Assembly (NCBI RefSeq): GCF_024732245.1 | Contig: NZ_CP093845.1 | Location: 434,001-498,000, forward strand | DNA: 64,000 nt | Reading direction: 5' to 3' | Source of the DNA: Dietzia sp. B32 | GTDB taxonomy: Bacteria; Actinomycetota; Actinomycetes; Mycobacteriales; Mycobacteriaceae | Shown: in pieces, positions 36,984 through 47,400 of the stretch | How the letters are laid out: every line of letters starts with the position of its first letter | How positions within the stretch are numbered: the stretch's first letter is position 1 | Notes under the pieces: model-generated | What the model saw: the letters and a program-made list of their open reading frames with translations, nothing else | What the model was told of the DNA's origin: nothing | Databases searched by the model: none | Program-made: the position numbers and the translations under genes

Positions 36984-37014
36984 AGTCTAGACAGCCCGGG
37001 ATGGTGCGCACCAA
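36984..37014 (-). promoter_or_regulatory. Putative rpsP operon promoter
   Basis: Minus-strand TTGGTG (37014-37009) and TAGACT (36989-36984) are separated by 19 bases in the ffh-rpsP gap. The -10 is a good match and the spacing slightly long. The leader to the rpsP ATG would be about 135 bases. Confidence 0.35.
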
Positions 37015-37036
37015 TCGGCACGCCCCCTCTGCCTGC

Positions 37037-38605
37037 TCAGCGCTTCGGGAACTTGAGGTCGTTGAGGTCGATCCCCTCCAGCCCCGGTGGGAGCTGGTCG
37101 AGTCCGGGCGGCAACTGGGACAGGTCCGGCATCCCGCCGGGCGGCATCCCGGGCATCCCCGGCATACCGCCGGGCATCATCCCCCGCTGCTTGGGCTGGG
37201 TGGGACCGCGGCCCTTGCCCTTCCCCTTGCCCTTCTTGTTCTTGCGCTGGTTCTTGCGTCCCGCCCCGGGCATACCCATCTGGCCTGCCATGCGGCTCAT
37301 CATCTTGCGGGCCTCGAAGAACCGGTCGACCAACTGATTGACGTCGGTGACCGTGACCCCCGAGCCGTTCGCGATGCGCTGGCGTCGCGACCCGTTGATG
37401 ATCTTGGGGTCGGCGCGCTCCTCGGGGGTCATACCGCGGATGATCGCCTGGATGCGGTCGAGGTACTTCTCGTCGATGTCTCCGACAGCGGCCTTCATCT
37501 CCTTGCCGCCGGGCAGCATGCCGAGAAGGTTCCCGATGGGCCCCATCTTGCGGATCATCAGCATCTGGTCGAGGAAGTCCTCGAGCGTGAGCTCGCCGGA
37601 GCCGATCTTCGCGGCGGTCTTCTCCGCCTCCTGCGCGTCGAAGACCGTCTCCGCCTGCTCGATGAGCGAGAGGACATCGCCCATTCCGAGGATCCGGCTG
37701 GCCATCCGGTCGGGGTGGAAGACATCGAAGTCCTCGAGCTTCTCGCCGTCCGACGCGAACATGATCGGCGTCCCGGTGAGCTCCCGGACGCTGAGCGCGG
37801 CGCCACCGCGGGCGTCACCGTCGAGCTTGGTGAGCACGACGCCGGTGAAGCCGACGCCCTCGCGGAACGCCTCGGCCGTGACCACCGCGTCCTGACCGAT
37901 CATCGCGTCCAGGACGAAGAACGTCTCGTGCGGCTGGACGGCGTCCCGAATGCCCCGGGCCTGGGCCATCATCTCCTCATCGATACCGAGGCGGCCGGCG
38001 GTGTCGACGATCACGACGTCGTGCATTTTCGCGCGGGCGTGCGCCAGACCGCGCTGCGCCACGGACACCGGCTCCTGCACCCCGATCACCGCACCATCAC
38101 CACCGACGGAGGTCCCGGGGTGCGGGGCGAAGGTGGGCACACCGGCCCGCTCACCGACGATCCGAAGCTGGTCGACAGCCCCGGGTCGCTGGAGGTCGCA
38201 GGCGACCAGGAGCGGGGTGTGCCCCTGTCCCTTGAGCCAGTGCGCGAGCTTTCCGGCCAGGGTGGTCTTACCCGCACCCTGGAGGCCGGCGAGCATGATC
38301 ACCGTGGGGGGCTGCTTGGCGAACTCGATCCGCCGCTCCTCGCCGCCGAGGATGGCGGTGAGCTCGGCGTCGACGATCTTGACGACCTGCTGGGCCGGGT
38401 TGAGCGCTTCGGAGACCTCCGCGCCCTTGGCCCGCTCCTTGACCCGCGAGATGAACTCCCGCACGACCGGCAGGGCGACGTCGGCCTCGAGCAACGCGAG
38501 GCGGATCTCGCGGGCCGTCGCGTCGATGTCGGCCTCGCTGAGCCGACCCTTTCCGCGCAGGTCCTTGAGCGCACCTGTGAGGCGGTCGGACAAGGATTCG
38601 AACAC
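37037..38605 (-). CDS. ffh: Signal recognition particle protein Ffh
   Basis: SRP54 GTPase that binds 4.5S RNA and signal sequences and docks with FtsY. The 522 residues comprise the N domain, the G domain with G1 GLQGAGKTTLAGKLA (about 107-121), VDTAGRLG and TKLDGDARGG, and the M domain. The C terminus is an unusual tail rich in Met, Pro and Gly (repeated MPGMPG and QLPPGL units) after a Lys-rich KNQRKNKKGKGKGKGRG stretch. GTG start at 38605 with GGGAG upstream. Confidence 0.95.
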   Translation of the reverse strand: MFESLSDRLTGALKDLRGKGRLSEADIDATAREIRLALLEADVALPVVREFISRVKERAKGAEVSEALNPAQQVVKIVDAELTAILGGEERRIEFAKQPPTVIMLAGLQGAGKTTLAGKLAHWLKGQGHTPLLVACDLQRPGAVDQLRIVGERAGVPTFAPHPGTSVGGDGAVIGVQEPVSVAQRGLAHARAKMHDVVIVDTAGRLGIDEEMMAQARGIRDAVQPHETFFVLDAMIGQDAVVTAEAFREGVGFTGVVLTKLDGDARGGAALSVRELTGTPIMFASDGEKLEDFDVFHPDRMASRILGMGDVLSLIEQAETVFDAQEAEKTAAKIGSGELTLEDFLDQMLMIRKMGPIGNLLGMLPGGKEMKAAVGDIDEKYLDRIQAIIRGMTPEERADPKIINGSRRQRIANGSGVTVTDVNQLVDRFFEARKMMSRMAGQMGMPGAGRKNQRKNKKGKGKGKGRGPTQPKQRGMMPGGMPGMPGMPPGGMPDLSQLPPGLDQLPPGLEGIDLNDLKFPKR

Positions 38606-38671
38606 GGCAACAGCTCCCTGGTTCGCGGCCCGGGAGCGCGCATGGTTCCCGGCGTCGTCGGCGACGACTGA

Positions 38672-41047
38672 TCACAGGGTATCGGCATGCGCTCCGGCAG
38701 GCGTCGTGGGATCGCGTCGCGGCAACAGCGCCTCCACCTCACCGGCCGTACTCAGCACGGCCCCGGGGCCGGAGAGGGCGAAGACGTCCTCCACCGCTGC
38801 ACCCCTGGTCCGCACCACCACCCAGTCGATCCGGGCCCCGGCGTCGATGATCGCGGTCACGACCCTGGCGAACAGGCCCGGGCGATCCTCGGAGCGCACC
38901 TCCATCAGAACGCCGTCGGCGTCGGTTCGGTGGGAGATCAGGACCGACGATCTGGCCTGCGGGGGCCCGATCGGGAGAGTCGCCCCCCGGGACAGTGCGG
39001 CGCGCAGCGGCGAGGGCAGACCGGAGTCGATCGAGCGGCGTAGGTCCTGTCGCAGCACGCGGGGGTCCACCGGGTCACCGAAGCGGGTCGAGACCGTCAT
39101 CCTCGCCCGGATACCCCCCGGGGGACGCAGGTCGATCTCGGCGTCCACGATCTCCAGCCGATGCGCGGCGAGTACGTCCGCGGTCACGGCCAGCGACCGC
39201 CCCCCGCCGGGGACGACGAGGGTGACCTCGTGGGTCGTCCCCGTCCCGGCCGCCCGGAGATCGACGACGACGTCCGGCGGTCCGTGACGACGCGTGGCGT
39301 TGACCGTCGGGGCCTGGACGGCCGCGGGCCGGGGTCCGAGCGCCCGTCGGCACGCCGCCACCAGCGCTGCATGTGCCCCGGCACGGCCGTTCGTCCAGAC
39401 CGTCGGTCCGGTCGCGAGCGAGTCCGCCTCGGTGAGCGCGGCCAGGACGTCGAGGGCGACGGCGTCGCCGTCCAGCGCGTCCAGGACGCCCCGGGCGGTC
39501 GCGGGGTCGGCCGGGTCGCGCCTCGTGGCGGTCGCCGGGAGCAGCAGGTGGTGTCTGACGATGCGGGTCAGCGTCTCGGTATCGCGGTCCCCGAGGCCCA
39601 TCCGCGTGCAGATCGGCCGTACCATCTCCGCCCCCTTCTCGCTGTGGTCACCGCCCCGGCTCTTGCCGATGTCGTGCAGGAGCGCCGAGAGCAGCAGGAG
39701 ATCCGCGCGGGCCACCGAGGTGGTGAGCCGGGAGGCCTCGACGGCCGTCTGCACGAGGTGCCGGTCGACGGTGTAGACGTGTGCCCGGTCCCGCGCGGGC
39801 AGATCCCGCACTCCGGACCACTCCGGCAGGATCCGTTCCCACAGACCGCACCGGTCCAGGGCCTCGTGAACGGGGATCTGGGCCTCACCCGAGCCCAGGA
39901 GCACCAGGAGGTCGGACAGAGCCTCCGCGGGCCACCGCCCGGTCGGCACGACGCTGCGTTCGGCGAGCACGCCGAGGGTCGAGCTGGCGATCGGCAGTTC
40001 GAACCGGGCCGCGGCCGCCGCGACCCGCAGCGCCAGCCACGGGTCGTCGGCGACACGGGCGGCGCGGGCGAGCGCCACCTCCCCCGCGTGCTCCACCACC
40101 CCGTCGTCGAGGGGACGCCGGACCGGCGATCGCCGCAGTAGTCCGGTCAGGCCCCGAGAGGACAGCGCCGCGCACGATCCACGGATCGCCTGGTCCGCGG
40201 TGAACGCGATCGTGCGGGAGGCGTCACTCAGTGCCCGGGCGAGGTCGAACCGGTCCCCCAGGCCGAGCGCCTCGCCGACGTCGTCCCCGTACTCGGCGTG
40301 GAGCACCTCCCGCGGGCGTCCGCTCACCCGGTGGAGTTCGGTCCGGGCGTCCAGCACCAACCGGTGGGCGCGTGCCATCCCCCCGGGGACCACGGGCCGG
40401 CCGTCGCTGAGGTGGGCCAGGCCGAGTGCCGCGACGAGCTGGGCGTCACGCAGACCGCCCGCCCCGTTCTTCAGGTCCGGCTCGCTGCGGTGCGCGATCA
40501 CCCCGGCCCGGTGTCGTCGGGCGGCCGCCGCCTCGACCAGCTCGTCGAACCGGGAGGCGATCTGGTCCCGCCACTGTCGGCGGGCGCCGTCCACGACCAA
40601 CGCCCCCAGGTCCGCGTCTCCCGCGATGACCCGCGCGTCCAGCAGGCTCAGCCCGACCGAGACGTCGGCCGCGGCCACGGCCAGGCACTGGTCGACCGTG
40701 CGGACGCTGTGGTCGAGGCCGACCCCGGAATCCCACAGCGGGTACCACAGTGCGTCGGCCAACTCCCCCACGTCGCGCTCGGGGCGTCGCTCATGGACCA
40801 GGACGAGATCGAGGTCGGAATGGGGAAGTACCTCCCGCCGGCCCAGTCCGCCGAACGCGATCAGGGCGAACCCCGACCCGGGTCCGATCCCGGCCTCCTC
40901 GGCGAGCCGCCCGAGCTCCATCTCGTAGAGCTCACACAGGGCATCGCGCAGCGATGCGGCCGGCAGGCTCTCCCGCGGGGCGGAGAGGATCCGTTCGCGT
41001 CCCTCCCGCAGCGCCGTGGCGCGCTCACCGTCCGCCGTGACCGCCAT
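38672..41047 (-). CDS. glnD: PII nucleotidyltransferase/deuridylylase GlnD
   Basis: Bifunctional sensor that modifies PII (GlnB) according to nitrogen status. Family knowledge says actinobacterial GlnD adenylylates PII Tyr51. It has 791 residues: a nucleotidyltransferase domain with GGLGRREVLPHSDLDLVL (about 65-82), an HD hydrolase domain with LSALLHDIGKSRGGDHS (about 455-470) and two C-terminal ACT domains sensing glutamine. ATG 41047 has GGGGAG upstream. It is downstream of amtB-glnB but behind a terminator-like hairpin. Confidence 0.93.
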   Translation of the reverse strand: MAVTADGERATALREGRERILSAPRESLPAASLRDALCELYEMELGRLAEEAGIGPGSGFALIAFGGLGRREVLPHSDLDLVLVHERRPERDVGELADALWYPLWDSGVGLDHSVRTVDQCLAVAAADVSVGLSLLDARVIAGDADLGALVVDGARRQWRDQIASRFDELVEAAAARRHRAGVIAHRSEPDLKNGAGGLRDAQLVAALGLAHLSDGRPVVPGGMARAHRLVLDARTELHRVSGRPREVLHAEYGDDVGEALGLGDRFDLARALSDASRTIAFTADQAIRGSCAALSSRGLTGLLRRSPVRRPLDDGVVEHAGEVALARAARVADDPWLALRVAAAAARFELPIASSTLGVLAERSVVPTGRWPAEALSDLLVLLGSGEAQIPVHEALDRCGLWERILPEWSGVRDLPARDRAHVYTVDRHLVQTAVEASRLTTSVARADLLLLSALLHDIGKSRGGDHSEKGAEMVRPICTRMGLGDRDTETLTRIVRHHLLLPATATRRDPADPATARGVLDALDGDAVALDVLAALTEADSLATGPTVWTNGRAGAHAALVAACRRALGPRPAAVQAPTVNATRRHGPPDVVVDLRAAGTGTTHEVTLVVPGGGRSLAVTADVLAAHRLEIVDAEIDLRPPGGIRARMTVSTRFGDPVDPRVLRQDLRRSIDSGLPSPLRAALSRGATLPIGPPQARSSVLISHRTDADGVLMEVRSEDRPGLFARVVTAIIDAGARIDWVVVRTRGAAVEDVFALSGPGAVLSTAGEVEALLPRRDPTTPAGAHADTL

Positions 41048-41182
41048 GGCACTCCCCTTCCCTCATCCGTCGCGTTCCAGACTGTCGGTTCCGTGTCACC
41101 GCGTCGGGGCGAGCAGGTTTCACTTCTGTGAACGGGTGCGCACGTGGCCGTCGGAGGCGGGAGCGGTGGCGCGCACACGGCA

Positions 41183-41217
41183 GCGCGCGACCGCCCCAGG
41201 TCGGGGCGACCGCGCGC
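41183..41217 (-). terminator. Terminator hairpin after glnB
   Basis: GCGCGCG (41183-41189) and CGCCCC (41192-41197) pair with GGGGCG (41203-41208) and CGCGCGC (41211-41217), interrupted by one AC/AC mismatch pair. It lies 17 bases after the glnB stop and before glnD, so glnD is probably transcribed at least partly on its own. Confidence 0.55.
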
Positions 41218-41234
41218 CGGGTGGTCGAAGGGCG

Positions 41235-42969
<1,735 letters not shown>

Positions 42970-43043
42970 GGTGCGGTCCTCCTCGTCTCGTACGTGGTGA
43001 GCGACTCTTCGCTCCCCGTCGACGTGAAGATTTCCTTGGTCGT

Positions 43044-43081
43044 GTTGCACGAGATGTGCGGGGGTGTTTCGGGATTGTTAC
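43044..43081 (-). promoter_or_regulatory. GlnR-type operator upstream of amtB-glnB
   Basis: Reading the minus strand from 43081: GTAAC (43081-43077), 6 bases, GAAAC (43070-43066), 6 bases, GCACA (43059-43055), 6 bases, GCAAC (43048-43044). This fits the actinobacterial GlnR arrangement of alternating GTnAC-like and GAAAC-like half sites, each separated by 6 bases. The first two sites are perfect and the last two are degenerate. Binding is inferred. Confidence 0.65.
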
Positions 43082-43085
43082 GCGC

Positions 43086-43123
43086 CCGGGCCCCCGGTTC
43101 CGGTCATGTGTCCGGGGGCCCGG
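43086..43123 (-). terminator. Perfect 12-bp terminator after ftsY
   Basis: CCGGGCCCCCGG (43086-43097) pairs perfectly with CCGGGGGCCCGG (43112-43123) around a 14-base loop. It begins 4 bases after the ftsY stop and lies 4 bases before the GlnR-like box, separating ftsY from amtB. Confidence 0.7.
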
Positions 43124-43127
43124 ATGC

Positions 43128-44597
43128 CTACGTGCCGAGCAACGCGTCGACGAACGCCTCGGGGGTGAACGGGGCGAGGTCGTCCGCGCCCTCCCCCAAC
43201 CCGACGAGCTTCACCGGGACGCCGAGTTCGTGCTGGACCTGGAAGACGATGCCACCCTTGGCGGTGCCGTCGAGCTTGGTGAGGACGACGCCGGTGATGT
43301 CGACGACCTCCTTGAACACGCGCGCCTGCATGAGGCCGTTCTGGCCGGTGGTCGCGTCGATCACCAGGAGGACCTCGTCGACGGGGGTCTTCTTCTCGAC
43401 GACGCGCTTGACCTTGCCGAGTTCGTCCATGAGTCCGGTCTTGGTGTGCAGCCGGCCGGCGGTGTCGACGAGCACGGCGTCGACGCCGGTCTCGACCCCG
43501 CGGGTCACCGCGTCGAAGGCGACGGAGGCGGGATCGGCGCCCTCCTTGCCGCGCACGACCTCGGCACCCACCCGCTCGGCCCAGGTCTGCAGCTGGTCCG
43601 CCGCGGCGGCGCGGAACGTGTCCGCGGCGCCGAGCAGGATCTCGCGACCGTCGGCGACCAGGACCCGGGCGAGTTTGCCGGTGGTGGTGGTCTTGCCGGT
43701 GCCGTTGACGCCGACGACGAGGAGGACGGCCGGAGTCCCGTCGTTCGGTAGCGCGCGCAGCGATCGGTCGAGTTCGGGGTGGAGGTTGTCGATGAGGGTC
43801 TGCCGCAGCAGGTCGCGCACCTCGGCCTCGGTGCGGACCTGACGGGTGGCGATCTCCTCGCGGAGTCGGTCGACCACGAGCTCGGTGGTGGCCGAACCGA
43901 GGTCGGCCATGATCAGCGTGTCCTCGATCTCCTCCCAGGCGTCCTCGTCGAGATCGCCCGCACCGAGCAGGCCCAGCAGGCCCTGGCCGACGGTGTTCTG
44001 TGAGCGTGCGAGCCGGCCCCGCAGACGGTCGAGGCGGCCGGCTGCCGGGTCGATGCGCTCGACCGGGGCGACCGGCTCCGGGGTCCCGGTGACCGTCTCC
44101 GGGGGCGCCGGGATCTCCTCGTCGGGCACCTCGGGCGGGACCACGACGGGTTCGACCGGGGCCGCCTCCACCACTTCGGTCGCCTCGCTCGGGCCGGGGT
44201 CGACGTCCGGCTCGGGCGCGGGGACGGCAGGCTCCGGTGCGACGTCGGGAGCGGTCGCGGGTTCGGCCACGGGGACCGCGCCCGCGGCCGGGGACGACGG
44301 CGCGGGGGGCCGTGGGGCCGGTGCCGCCGGCGGCAGGTCCTCCCGCGGCGCCGGGTCACGACGCACCGGCTCCCTGGGCGGGGCCGCCGTGGCGCCGCCC
44401 CCTCCCTGGGCGAACGAGAATCCCGTCCCGGCCTGATAGTTACCGGAGCGCTCCTCGCGGGTGAGTTCCTTGCGCTCGGCGGCCCTGGTGAGGGAGATCT
44501 GTCGCTTCTTGCGCAGCTGGAGACCCACGACGAGCGCGATGATGGCCAGCAGCAGCACCGCGGCGACGGCGATGATGATCCAGGTGGTGGTAGTCAC
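43128..44597 (-). CDS. ftsY: SRP receptor FtsY
   Basis: Membrane-associated GTPase that docks SRP-ribosome complexes. The 489 residues begin with a transmembrane helix (TWIIIAVAAVLLLAIIALVVG, split over residues 6-26), then a Pro/Ala/Glu-rich acidic linker to about residue 185, and the NG domain with VNGTGKTTTTGKLA, ADTFRAAAADQL, DTAGRLHTK and TKLDGTAKGG. GTG 44597 lies 6 bases after CATACT. It is divergent from sdhC. Confidence 0.95.
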   Translation of the reverse strand: MTTTTWIIIAVAAVLLLAIIALVVGLQLRKKRQISLTRAAERKELTREERSGNYQAGTGFSFAQGGGGATAAPPREPVRRDPAPREDLPPAAPAPRPPAPSSPAAGAVPVAEPATAPDVAPEPAVPAPEPDVDPGPSEATEVVEAAPVEPVVVPPEVPDEEIPAPPETVTGTPEPVAPVERIDPAAGRLDRLRGRLARSQNTVGQGLLGLLGAGDLDEDAWEEIEDTLIMADLGSATTELVVDRLREEIATRQVRTEAEVRDLLRQTLIDNLHPELDRSLRALPNDGTPAVLLVVGVNGTGKTTTTGKLARVLVADGREILLGAADTFRAAAADQLQTWAERVGAEVVRGKEGADPASVAFDAVTRGVETGVDAVLVDTAGRLHTKTGLMDELGKVKRVVEKKTPVDEVLLVIDATTGQNGLMQARVFKEVVDITGVVLTKLDGTAKGGIVFQVQHELGVPVKLVGLGEGADDLAPFTPEAFVDALLGT

Positions 44598-44603
44598 GAT
44601 GCC

Positions 44604-44609
44604 AGTATG
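44604..44609 (-). promoter_or_regulatory. Putative leaderless -10 box for ftsY
   Basis: CATACT on the minus strand (44609-44604) ends 6 bases before GTG 44597. The first base is off consensus. Confidence 0.4.
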
Positions 44610-44657
44610 GCCGACCGCACCCGTCTCCATCTCGGTCCCGGGGGGCGGTGACGGACC

Positions 44658-44690
44658 TAGACTGGCGTCTGTCGCCGTCCGAGGGAGGAG
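44658..44690 (+). promoter_or_regulatory. sdhCAB promoter -10 and ribosome binding site
   Basis: TAGACT (44658-44663) is a good -10 box and GGGAGGAG (44683-44690) a strong ribosome binding site 5 bases before GTG 44696. Unlike many genes here, sdhC has a leader of about 25 bases. No clear -35 is seen. Confidence 0.5.
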
Positions 44691-44695
44691 CCCAC

Positions 44696-45427
44696 GTGGT
44701 CGAGGTCGCCACCCAGCACGGGGGTACCCCCGCCCGTCGGCGGCCACTGCGCCGGGCCCCGGCCCCGCCCACCTGGCTCGCCAAGGCCGTCATGGCGGTG
44801 ACGGGGTTGCTCTTCACCGCGTTCGTGGTGGCGCACATGGTCGGCAATCTCAAGGTGTTCGGCGGGGCGTCGGGCTTCGACGCCTACGCCGGGTGGCTGC
44901 GCACGCTCCTGTATCCGCTCGTCCCTCGCGAGGGCGTCCTGTGGGCGTTGCGCGTCGTGCTGGTGCTGAGCCTGCTGGCGCACGTCTGGCTCGCGGTGGT
45001 GTTGGTTCGGCGCTCCCGGGCGTCCGCGGGCCCGCACCGTCGGCGTACGGGGCTGACGGCCGGCGCGTTCGGCGCCCGCTCGATGCTGGTCTCCGGAGTG
45101 GTCCTGCTTCTCTTCGTCGTCTTCCACGTCCTCGACATGACCACGGGCACCGCCCCTGTCGCGTCGGAGGCGTTCGAGCCCGGTTCGGCGTACGCCAATC
45201 TGGTCGCCAGCTTCTCGCGGCCCTGGGTCGCGACCTTCTACGGCATCACCATGGCGCTGCTGGCGCTGCACGTCGCCCACGGGGTCCGCACGGCGGCCGG
45301 CGACCTGGGGGTGACCGGCGTCCGGAGCCGGGCCGTGATCACGACCATCGGGGGGCTCGCCGCGGTCGCCGTGCTGCTGGGCAACGCCGCGATCCCTATC
45401 GCGGTCCAGGCCGGGTGGCTGACATGA
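44696..45427 (+). CDS. sdhC: Succinate dehydrogenase cytochrome b subunit
   Basis: Membrane anchor of the respiratory complex, diheme cytochrome b558 type as in Corynebacterium and Bacillus. The 243 residues have five hydrophobic helices; heme-ligand histidines are likely those in FTAFVVAHMVGNL, SLLAHVWLAVV, VVFHVLDM and ALLALHVAHGV. A basic Pro/Arg-rich N terminus of about 28 residues precedes helix one. It overlaps sdhA as ATGA. The start is chosen by the ribosome binding site; a GTG at 44648 lies upstream of the -10 box and is unlikely. Confidence 0.92.
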   Translation: MVEVATQHGGTPARRRPLRRAPAPPTWLAKAVMAVTGLLFTAFVVAHMVGNLKVFGGASGFDAYAGWLRTLLYPLVPREGVLWALRVVLVLSLLAHVWLAVVLVRRSRASAGPHRRRTGLTAGAFGARSMLVSGVVLLLFVVFHVLDMTTGTAPVASEAFEPGSAYANLVASFSRPWVATFYGITMALLALHVAHGVRTAAGDLGVTGVRSRAVITTIGGLAAVAVLLGNAAIPIAVQAGWLT

Positions 45428-47400
45428 CCTTCACACCGCCCCCCGTCCTCGCCCCCGACGCCCGACAGGGGCGGGTGCTGAGCTCCGGCACGCCCGGGGG
45501 CGACCCCGCCTCCGCCTGGGCGAGGCGTCGTGACGCCTACCGTCTGGTCGCTCCGGCCAACCGTCGCCACTTCCACGTGGTGGTGGTCGGCACGGGCCTG
45601 GCCGGGGCCGGCGCGGCGGCCGCCCTCGGCGAACTCGGCTACCGGGTCACGGCGTTCACCTACCACGACGCCGCCCGGCGCGCGCATTCCGTGGCCGCCC
45701 AGGGCGGGATCAACGCCGCTCGCGGCCGCCGGGTGGACGGCGACTCGGTGGCCCGGTTCGTCGCCGACACCGTCTCGGGCGGGGACTTCCGTGGGCGGGA
45801 GGCCGAGGCGTTCCGGCTGGGCGAGGAATCCGCGCGGCTGATCGATCACTTCTCCGCCATCGGGACCCCCTTCGCACGCGAGTACGGCGGCGTCCTGTCC
45901 ACCCGGTCCTTCGGCGGGGTGCAGGTCTCGCGCACCTACTACTCCCGCGGGCAGACCGGCCAGCAACTCCAGATCGCGGGCGTCTCGGCCCTGCAGCGAC
46001 AGATCCGAGCGGGCACCGTGACCCTGCATACCCGCCACGAGATGCTCGACCTCGTCGTCGACGATTCGGGGTGCCACGGTGTGGTCGTGCGCGACCTGGT
46101 GTCCGGCCACATCCGGGCCGAGACCGCGCACGCGGTCGTCCTCGCGACCGGCGGTTACGGGACCGTCTTCCACGACTCCACGCTCGCGATCCACTCCAAC
46201 GCCTCGGCGGTGTGGCGCGCGCACCAGCGGGGGGCCCTGTTCGCGTCACCGTCGTTCGTGCAGTTCCATCCCACCGCGCTGCCCAAGGACAACGACTGGC
46301 AGGCCAAGACGATCCTCATGAGCGAGTCGCTGCGCAACGACGGCCGCGTCTGGGTCCCGCTCCACGACGGCGACGACCGGCCGCCCGGTGAGATCCCGGA
46401 CGCCGACCGCGACTTCTTCCTCGAGCGCCGCTATCCCGCCTTCGGCAACCTCGTGCCCCGTGACGTGGCGTCCCGGGCGATCACCGCCGAGATCCGCGCG
46501 GGGCGCGGGGTGGGGCCGCGCCGTAACTCCGTGTACCTCGACTTCCGTGACGCGCTGGCCCGCGACGGGCGCCGGACGATCACCGAGCGCTACGGCAACC
46601 TGTTCGAGATGTACGCCCACGCCACCGGCGAGGACCCGTTCGCCGTACCCATGCGCATCGCGCCGACGTGCCACTTCACGATGGGCGGGCTGTGGAGCGA
46701 CTACGACCTGCAGACCTCGATCCCCGGCCTGTTCGTCGGTGGCGAATGCGGGTGGGCGTATCACGGCGCGAACCGGCTCGGCGCCAACTCCCTGCTCAGC
46801 GCGAGCGTCGACGGGTGGTTCACGCTCCCGTACTCGGTGCCGGCGCACCTGGCCACCCGCCTCGGGGACGATCTACCGGGCGACGACGACGAGGTGGTCG
46901 TCTCCGCCGTGGCCCGCGCCCGGACGCGGGTGCGGAACCTGCTCGCGGTGGGCGGTTCGACCGGGCCGGAGCACTTCCACCGTGAGCTCGGCGAGATCCT
47001 CTACGCGGGGTGCGGCGTCACACGGACGGCCGACGGCCTGACCCGGGCGATCGAGCGCATCCGTGACCTGCGAACCCGGTTCTGGACCGACCTGCGGGTC
47101 ACGGGCGCGGGCGGTCACCTCAACCAGGTGCTCGAACTGGCCGGGCGGGTCGCCGACTTCCTCGAACTGGCGGAGCTGATGTGCGTGGATGCGCTGGACC
47201 GGGACGAGTCGTGCGGCGCCCACTTCCGCGACGAGCACCAGACGCCCGACGGCGAGGCCCTGCGGGATGACGGGACGTGGGCCTTCGCCTCCGTCTGGGC
47301 CTCCGAGGGCGATGACCGTGGCGGGCGACGGTCGTTCACCCGCCATGCCGAACCGCTGGAGTTCTCGGTGGTCGCACCCACGGCGAGGGACTACCGATGA
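45424..47400 (+). CDS. sdhA: Succinate dehydrogenase/fumarate reductase flavoprotein subunit
   Basis: Catalytic subunit oxidising succinate to fumarate. The 658 residues are at the long end of the family, with a 50-residue N-terminal extension before the FAD motif VVVGTGLAGAGAAAALGELG. The covalent-FAD His is in RRAHSVAAQGGINAA (about residue 96), and substrate residues are in FVQFHPTAL and the Arg-rich capping region; TCHFTMGGLW and the C-terminal GANRLGANSLLSA motif are intact. ATGA overlaps at both ends give a tight sdhCAB unit. Confidence 0.95.
   Translation: MTFTPPPVLAPDARQGRVLSSGTPGGDPASAWARRRDAYRLVAPANRRHFHVVVVGTGLAGAGAAAALGELGYRVTAFTYHDAARRAHSVAAQGGINAARGRRVDGDSVARFVADTVSGGDFRGREAEAFRLGEESARLIDHFSAIGTPFAREYGGVLSTRSFGGVQVSRTYYSRGQTGQQLQIAGVSALQRQIRAGTVTLHTRHEMLDLVVDDSGCHGVVVRDLVSGHIRAETAHAVVLATGGYGTVFHDSTLAIHSNASAVWRAHQRGALFASPSFVQFHPTALPKDNDWQAKTILMSESLRNDGRVWVPLHDGDDRPPGEIPDADRDFFLERRYPAFGNLVPRDVASRAITAEIRAGRGVGPRRNSVYLDFRDALARDGRRTITERYGNLFEMYAHATGEDPFAVPMRIAPTCHFTMGGLWSDYDLQTSIPGLFVGGECGWAYHGANRLGANSLLSASVDGWFTLPYSVPAHLATRLGDDLPGDDDEVVVSAVARARTRVRNLLAVGGSTGPEHFHRELGEILYAGCGVTRTADGLTRAIERIRDLRTRFWTDLRVTGAGGHLNQVLELAGRVADFLELAELMCVDALDRDESCGAHFRDEHQTPDGEALRDDGTWAFASVWASEGDDRGGRRSFTRHAEPLEFSVVAPTARDYR

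Noticed and set aside
44461-45423. Upstream in-frame extension of sdhA over sdhC.
   Set aside because: The ATGA overlap at 45424 and the complete sdhC with its own ribosome binding site make the extension a shadow frame.
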